Assembly (NCBI GenBank): GCA_001051155.2
Contig: JYIP02000006.1
Location: forward strand, 744,001-808,000
DNA from: Chrysoporthe austroafricana
Lineage: Eukaryota > Ascomycota > Sordariomycetes > Diaporthales > Cryphonectriaceae
Direction of reading: 5' to 3'
Length of the DNA stretch: 64,000 nt
A model generated the notes under the pieces. That model was not told the DNA's origin. It worked only from the letters and a program-made list of their open reading frames with translations, and ran no database searches. This document shows, in pieces, positions 59,433-64,000 of the stretch (its first letter is position 1; each line of letters begins with the position of its first letter). The translations under genes and the position numbers were made by a program.

Positions 59433-60497
59433 TCAAGTACCCTCCACATTGTCTTCTAGGAATGCCGCTAGAGCCATAGGGACCAGCTCAGCCGCGTCCC
59501 CAACGAAAGACCAATCAGTCTCTTCCGGTCTAGCTGTACCAGCATCCTTCACCTCTAGATTGAAAAAGGCTATCCGAGCACCCCGTTGTCTCGCCTTCTG
59601 TATGTAACCAGCAGCGGGATGTACCATAGCCGACGTTCCAATGACGAGCATCAGGTCACATTGATCGCTTTGACCGAACCATTCCTCGACCCTCGTGGCG
59701 TTGTCCTCTGGAACACCCTCACCATACCATACAATATCAGGCCTCAACAGGCTTGTCTTGCAGCGGGGGCAGTGTGGGAGGTCTTCGACGCTGATGTCCT
59801 TCAGTGGGAATCTCACGCCATTCATGTCACTTTCAGGCGATGGGGAAGGCTGTTGTAGGGCTGGTACGATGGGAATATTATAGTCATCGTCTCTAAAACC
59901 GCAGCCGTCGTCAACGCATCTCACGCGAAATAAGGACCCATGATAATCAACGATTCGTTGTGACTGATGGCCAGCCCTTTCGCAGAGGCCTGTCGATGTA
60001 ATTACCTGTCAGCAAAACAAATCGCTTATGCACGGTTCGACATGCAAAATTCATTCGAATTACTGTACCATCGACATTTTGATTCAATGCAAAAAAGCCG
60101 GGCTTGACGGCTGCGAGCTTCGCTAGAGCGAAGTGTGCCGCATTGGGTTGTGCTGCCATGGCCTGCTCTCTCCTATGCTCATAGAATTGCCACACAAGAC
60201 TCGGGTCTGATCTGAATGCGCCGGGAGTTGCTGGTCTGAGTAGTTCCTCCAGAACCCGCCAGGGCCGCGGTACGTTGGGATGCCTGACGACGCGGACAGC
60301 CCAGCGCCCAAAAGAGCCAAAATCCGCCGTGACGCGCCGAGGTGTTCCGTGAAACTTGCCAGCATCTCTTGACTAGGCGGTGGTGCAGCTTGCGCGCGCA
60401 GCTGAACTTCTTCGTCCAGTCGCTTGAAGTGTCACTGCAGGCTCTCGTTGGCCTTGGCCAGGAGTTCAGCTTTGAAGTCGGGATTGAGCTCGGGCAT
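59433..60497 (-). pseudogene. Sir2-family class III (SIRT5-like) NAD-dependent deacylase gene, damaged
   Basis: Exon 1 runs 60,497-60,069 and exon 2 59,989-59,433, with a 79-base intron (59,990-60,068, GTACAG...GACAG). The start MPELNPDFKAELLAKAN fits; a TGA interrupts after NESLQ (about 60,434). A model could instead start at 60,365 ([10 protein letters not shown]). NAD motif [20 protein letters not shown], catalytic His in DYHGSLF, zinc cysteines RCVDDGCGF and CPRC, and GTSAMVHPAAGY are all present. FYEHRRE supplies the Tyr and Arg, three apart, typical of class III sirtuins that remove succinyl or malonyl groups from lysine. A one-base loss near 60,235 throws the frame between FWRNYS and [16 protein letters not shown]; restoring one base gives 328 codons. 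If the shift is a sequence error, this is a working CDS. Confidence 0.75.
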
Positions 60498-61114
60498 TGC
60501 CTCTAGTAAGATTGAATTTTGTGAACAGGTGTCCGTTTGAAGTGGCAAGCAGTCAAGTAAGCCCGATAACGATCAAGATCATTCCTGGAGCCCTTTAACG
60601 TTTTATAGTATTCCACTAATGGTCAGCGAGTTTTGTCTGGGTGTGAGGTTGTCTCTTAAGAAATTGTGAGGCTGGGCCGGCCAAGTGGCGAAGCCCATGC
60701 AAGCACGCATGCGGCTTATGTGGAAAAACACAATGACAGAGCTTGCTGGCGTGTAGATTGACGCTGACCTGAGCAGGCCATAACACTGCGGTAGATTCTT
60801 TTAAGCGACAATATTCAGGTCGGCAGTACTTTCGTAGAGGATTGACCAGGTGTCACGAACACCTCGCTGTCTGCCTAAATTGCATAGATAAACACTGCCA
60901 CTCAGCCGAGCGCGGAGCTTGACCGACCCATCGAGGCGTGCATCTTCACCTCGTGACCAACAATGACAGGCTGCAATTAGTATTTGCAGCTGTGATCTCT
61001 CGCGATGTCTCCTTCACGCCTCGGTTGACTTTCTCCCCATATGGTTATTTAAAGACTAGAGTTCTGATTTCCTGCACTATCTTGCACTGCGATTTCCCCT
61101 GATGCCGTATAATT
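60498..61114. other. Intergenic region upstream of the sirtuin gene
   Basis: Ordinary composition, stops in all frames, no recognised gene, RNA or repeat. It should contain the sirtuin promoter near 60,500-60,700. Confidence 0.45.
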
Positions 61115-61238
61115 TGTAAGATATGTGGTCGAAGAAGACCGACCATATGGCGATTTTTCTTAATCATCGCTATCGTCATAATCGTCCGGTCTTCGTAGAG
61201 GGGGGTTGGTGAGACTCGATAAATTCCAACCTCTTACA
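61115..61238. repeat. Possible small solo LTR or palindromic relic
   Basis: Starts TGTAAGATATG and ends CCTCTTACA, so the ends are inverted (TGTAAGA / TCTTACA) and begin TG and end CA as an LTR would. Inside lies a near palindrome around 61,120-61,150 (ATATGTGGTCG ... CGACCATAT) and a second GAAGACCG / CGGTCTTC pair. The 5 bases outside (TAATT and ATTGC) do not match, so no TSD supports it. Confidence 0.3.
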
Positions 61239-62029
61239 ATTGCCCCCCCCCCTCCACAATAAGACACATCGGACGTAGAATCTTCAACTCGGGCTTGGGA
61301 CTTTTCATATAAGCAATAAATACTTGATATATTCTTATGCTTTTAGTTAAATTTTATAGTGGGGTAAACATTCTTGTACTTTTGTTTCAACCTTGCGAGC
61401 TGCTGCTAAAGCGCGGCTTAAGGAAAACCAGGCTGTTACTCAGAAAAGGGGGAGAGAGCTTCGCCGCTGCCCCACCGAACCCTGGTTAGGCTAAGTGACA
61501 ATCAGAGGGATTATAACTAGAATCCGACATACCTTCGGAGTATGAAAAGAACTCATAGAAACATATTTTTTGGCTGTCGGAAGCTTGAGATATAATTAGT
61601 CCGGGGGTTGGGGGGGGGAAGCCGCTGATGCTGGGTCGTAATTCCAGGTGAGACATACGTGTCTGTCTTATTTCTTCTACGTTGAGTTGGAGAGTCTCCG
61701 AAAGTAGCCTAGACCATCGATATATGAGTCTACTTCCATAAATGTAGATGCATTGGCGAGATACTATGTATTTAACGGCATGTCTGGCACACGATGCACG
61801 TCAGTGTTATTTGCAGAGATATGGCCTCCATTTCCTCCTGCGCGCGTGTCATGTTTCACGCCTTTCGATACAAATCTAGAGGTATGCCTTGGGTTGTAGC
61901 TGGTAACGGAAAAAATTAGATCGCGAGGCTGTAAATATCAGTTGGATTGAGGGTGGTGATTTGTATCGCCATTACCTAACAACCGGCTGCTATCGATTGG
62001 TATCGACCCGTCCAATGGGAGTCGTTGAC
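61239..62029. other. Intergenic region with C- and G-homopolymers and a possible transposase relic
   Basis: Contains a run of C near 61,243-61,254 and a run of G near 61,611-61,618. At 61,393-61,490 the + strand reads LRAAAKARLKENQAVTQK and then RGRELRR, resembling the basic C-terminal tail of pogo-type transposases, but it is too short to be sure. Nothing else recognised. Confidence 0.3.
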
Positions 62030-63011
62030 TCATACCACATCGACTAAGGTTCCGGATTCAGTATACAGGTCTGATAATTGACAAGTGCCCGCTATCATAG
62101 CCGGCCCGTCATCCATACTGTCGGGTCTCGCTTCGAGGCGGGACGCACGTGGCGTTCGCGTGCTGCTTTCAGCCAGCATGTTGGATCTTCTGCACCGGTA
62201 TCTATCGATCCAAGTACCCAGGACCGTGGTGCGTCGACCGCGGACAGGTGAGTACCCAGGCGTGCTTCGACCAACGTGCCCTGCTTCACAGACCGCCTGG
62301 CGCTGCGAAGTACACGGCTGGAAATAGAATACGAGCAGGGTTCCTAGTCGCTGACGGTCGACACCAGAGCTTATCTCTGACCCACCCGGGTCGATAACGC
62401 GGCGCACCCTCAGGGGCTTACAGGGCTGATGCTCCTCTGCGCAGTCGATCCGACGCCCTGCATGAAACCTTCAAGAGGGCGGCTGAACAGCGTGCCAGAG
62501 CCTTCCGTCGAAGCCGCACTCGGAGCCTCGCTCGACGCACACCTTTTTGAACAGGCGCACGATGGTTTGTCTTCCAGAGTCAGTCTCGAGGATGGTGCCC
62601 GGCCACCCGGCCGGACGGCTTATCTTAGGTGGAGTCTGCCAATGTCTTGGAGTTCCACTTTGGCCGTCTTGGCATATGCCTATTCCAACGGCGGAACCGG
62701 TATGAAGATAACATGAAGTTGGTAAGCGCAATCTCTGGGCTTAGAAAAGGATATTGTTTGTGCCGAGCGTCCTCCGATCTGCTTCAGCAGGAGGTCGGAC
62801 TTGGATTTCTCGGCTTGTTCATATCCTTGTAGATCTGCCTTCTTCCTCAGCCTTCTACTCTTCCACTGACTCTAGTCTTTCTTTCTTTTGTTTTCGGCAT
62901 CTGCTTCAGCTTCCTGGAAAAGACTGTCAGAGTTGACCAGTGCTTTGCTTGAAGACCCCGACACCTCTGCGACGAGGCATACTGAACGGTCTCCTAATAG
63001 GACTGAACATC
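62030..63011. other. Upstream region of the ammonium transporter gene
   Basis: GC-rich stretch 62,030-62,730 with overlapping open frames on both strands (up to 125 codons), none resembling a known family; I treat them as chance. From 62,820 to 63,011 the strand is pyrimidine-rich (CTTCTTCCTCAGCC, TTTCTTTCTTTTG), common in fungal promoters and leaders just before the ATG at 63,012. Confidence 0.4.
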
Positions 63012-64000
63012 ATGTCGGCGGGTCCTCTCGAGACGTACAATGGCACGAGCGGCGTTGCCAGTAATGGCGGCGACTCGCTAACCGAAGATCTCAACGTTTA
63101 CTATTCGGTACGTGATAGAATATAGGCTCTGGAGCGGAGGATACAACAAGGCCATGTCTTTCGCGTCTTTTGCGCATGGCACGCATCATCCATGACTGAC
63201 TCTCGTGCATAGTCTGGCGACTTCGCCTGGATCCTCACCTCCTCAGCCCTCGTTCTCCTCATGGTGCCGGGCGTAGGCTTCTTCTACAGCGGACTTGCGC
63301 GACGTAAATCGGCTCTTTCGCTCATCTGGCTGTCGATGATGAGCATCGCGGTCGTCGGGTTTCAATGGTTTTTCTGGGGCTACTCTTTGACTTTCAGCCA
63401 CACCGGCAGCTCTTTCATTGGTGATCTATCCAACTTTGGTCTTATGAAAGTACTAGCCGAGCCCAGCGTGGGGAGCACCAAGATCCCTGATCTGCTGTTC
63501 TGCTTGTACCAGGGAATGTTCGCTGCTATCACGTACGTGCGACTCGTGTGGCTTGCCCAGACCTTGGCAAAACCCTGTTGCTTCGCAATCACGCTGACAC
63601 TCTGCTTACAGTCCTGCTCTGGCCATCGGAGCAGTTGCCGACCGCGGTCGAATGCTTCCGGCTCTGGTGTTTGTCTTTGTTTGGTCGACGATCGTATACG
63701 ACCCTATCGCCTACTGGACCTGGAATGCGAATGGATGGTCTTTCAAGCTCGGCGGCCTCGACTTTGCCGGAGGCACACCTGTCCATATCTCATCGGGTGC
63801 CGCGGCTCTCGCAGTGTCGCTTATGCTGGGCAAGCGCACCGGTTATGACAAGGTGCATGGCCTTCCCTATCGCCCACATAACGTCACCCACGTGGTCCTT
63901 GGCACAGTCTTTCTCTGGGTTGGTTGGTTCGGCTTCAATGGTGGCAGTGCTCTCGCTGCGAACCTGCGCGCAGTGATGGCGTGCATCGTTACTCACATTG
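63012..64000 (+). CDS. Ammonium transporter of the MEP/Amt family, 5' part (runs off the window)
   Basis: Exon 1 63,012-63,107 (MSAGPLETYNGTSGVAS...), intron 1 63,108-63,212 (GTACGTGA...GCATAG), exon 2 63,213-63,532, intron 2 63,533-63,611 (GTACGTGC...TTACAG), exon 3 63,612 to at least 64,000: 268 codons visible of a family usually near 450-500. Membrane helices begin with FAWILTSSALVLLMVPGVGF, then LIWLSMMSIAVVGFQWFFWG, LLFCLYQGMFAAITPALAIG, ALVFVFVWSTIVYDPIAYW and the signature DFAGGTPVHISSGAAALA, with the first pore His at residue 197. VVLGTVFLWVGWFGFNGGSA follows. It would import ammonium across the plasma membrane. The ATG was chosen because an in-frame upstream Met (62,940) adds an unusual leader; this is the weakest point. 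In fungi such genes are commonly under nitrogen control, but no GATA-factor cluster was verified here. Confidence 0.93.

Noticed and set aside
60370..60436. A 63-base intron (GTGACA...CCTAG) in the sirtuin N-terminus that would remove the TGA
   Set aside because: The enclosed sequence reads as a typical helical N-terminal extension (HFKRLDEEVQLRAQA) in frame, so coding with a stop seems likelier; not excluded.
62030..62731. Overlapping open frames of up to 125 codons on both strands
   Set aside because: No start context, homology or motif, and mutual overlap on both strands; likely chance in GC-rich DNA.
1..64000. CRISPR arrays, rRNA or tRNA genes
   Set aside because: No regularly spaced repeats and no tRNA or rRNA signatures noticed on reading; an RNA-gene search program was not run.

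Overview
The window looks like a chromosome segment of a filamentous ascomycete (Pezizomycotina; the class is not settled here). It has two sharply different halves. Positions 1 to about 56,587 are an AT-rich, gene-free block built from transposable elements. These carry heavy C-to-T and G-to-A damage of the repeat-induced point mutation (RIP) type. Positions 56,588-64,000 have ordinary base composition and hold three single-copy genes, two of which have spliceosomal introns.

The AT-rich half can be resolved into nested elements from their ends and target-site duplications (TSDs). Family A is a Ty3/Gypsy chromovirus of about 7.4 kb with 374-447-bp LTRs. It encodes Gag with a zinc knuckle, protease, RT, RNase H, integrase and a chromodomain, and it carries an extra gene on the OPPOSITE strand next to the 3' LTR. 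Copies: E0 (+; 1-161 and 25,757-27,405), E1 (-; 162-25,751), E3 (+; 11,448-18,844), E7 (-; 27,406-29,179), E2 (+; 35,146-42,522), E5 (-; about 44,300-46,905) and E6 (-; 48,117-55,547). Family B is a longer Ty3/Gypsy element (about 10.7 kb, 207-bp LTRs) with about 3 kb of extra sequence after the integrase. Copies: B1 (-; 1,672-19,729) and B2 (+; 29,180-44,297). Two pogo/Fot1-like DNA transposons, P1 and P2, close the block, one inserted in the other in opposite orientation.

The nesting order is B2 > E7 > E0 > E1 > B1 > E3 on the left, B2 > E2 in the middle, and P1 > P2 > E6 on the right. E3 (TSD ATTTG), E2 (CTAAT) and E6 (CTTTT) have exact 5-bp TSDs. The TSDs of E1 (CAGAA/TAGAA) and B1 (GATTC/AATTC) differ only by one RIP-type transition. 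No copy appears functional: the RT catalytic motif reads YFNN instead of YFDD, and stops arising from CAA, CAG and TGG codons are everywhere.

The gene island holds: (1) an intronless membrane-anchored alpha/beta-hydrolase of the tripeptidyl-aminopeptidase type (+); (2) a class III (SIRT5-like) sirtuin gene (-) with one intron, damaged by an in-frame TGA and a one-base frameshift; (3) the 5' part of an ammonium transporter gene of the MEP/Amt family (+) with two introns, cut by the window edge. I see no operon-like or cluster logic linking them. No rRNA, tRNA or CRISPR was recognised. A single N at 55,387 between two 106-bp copies marks an assembly artefact inside the E6 5' LTR.
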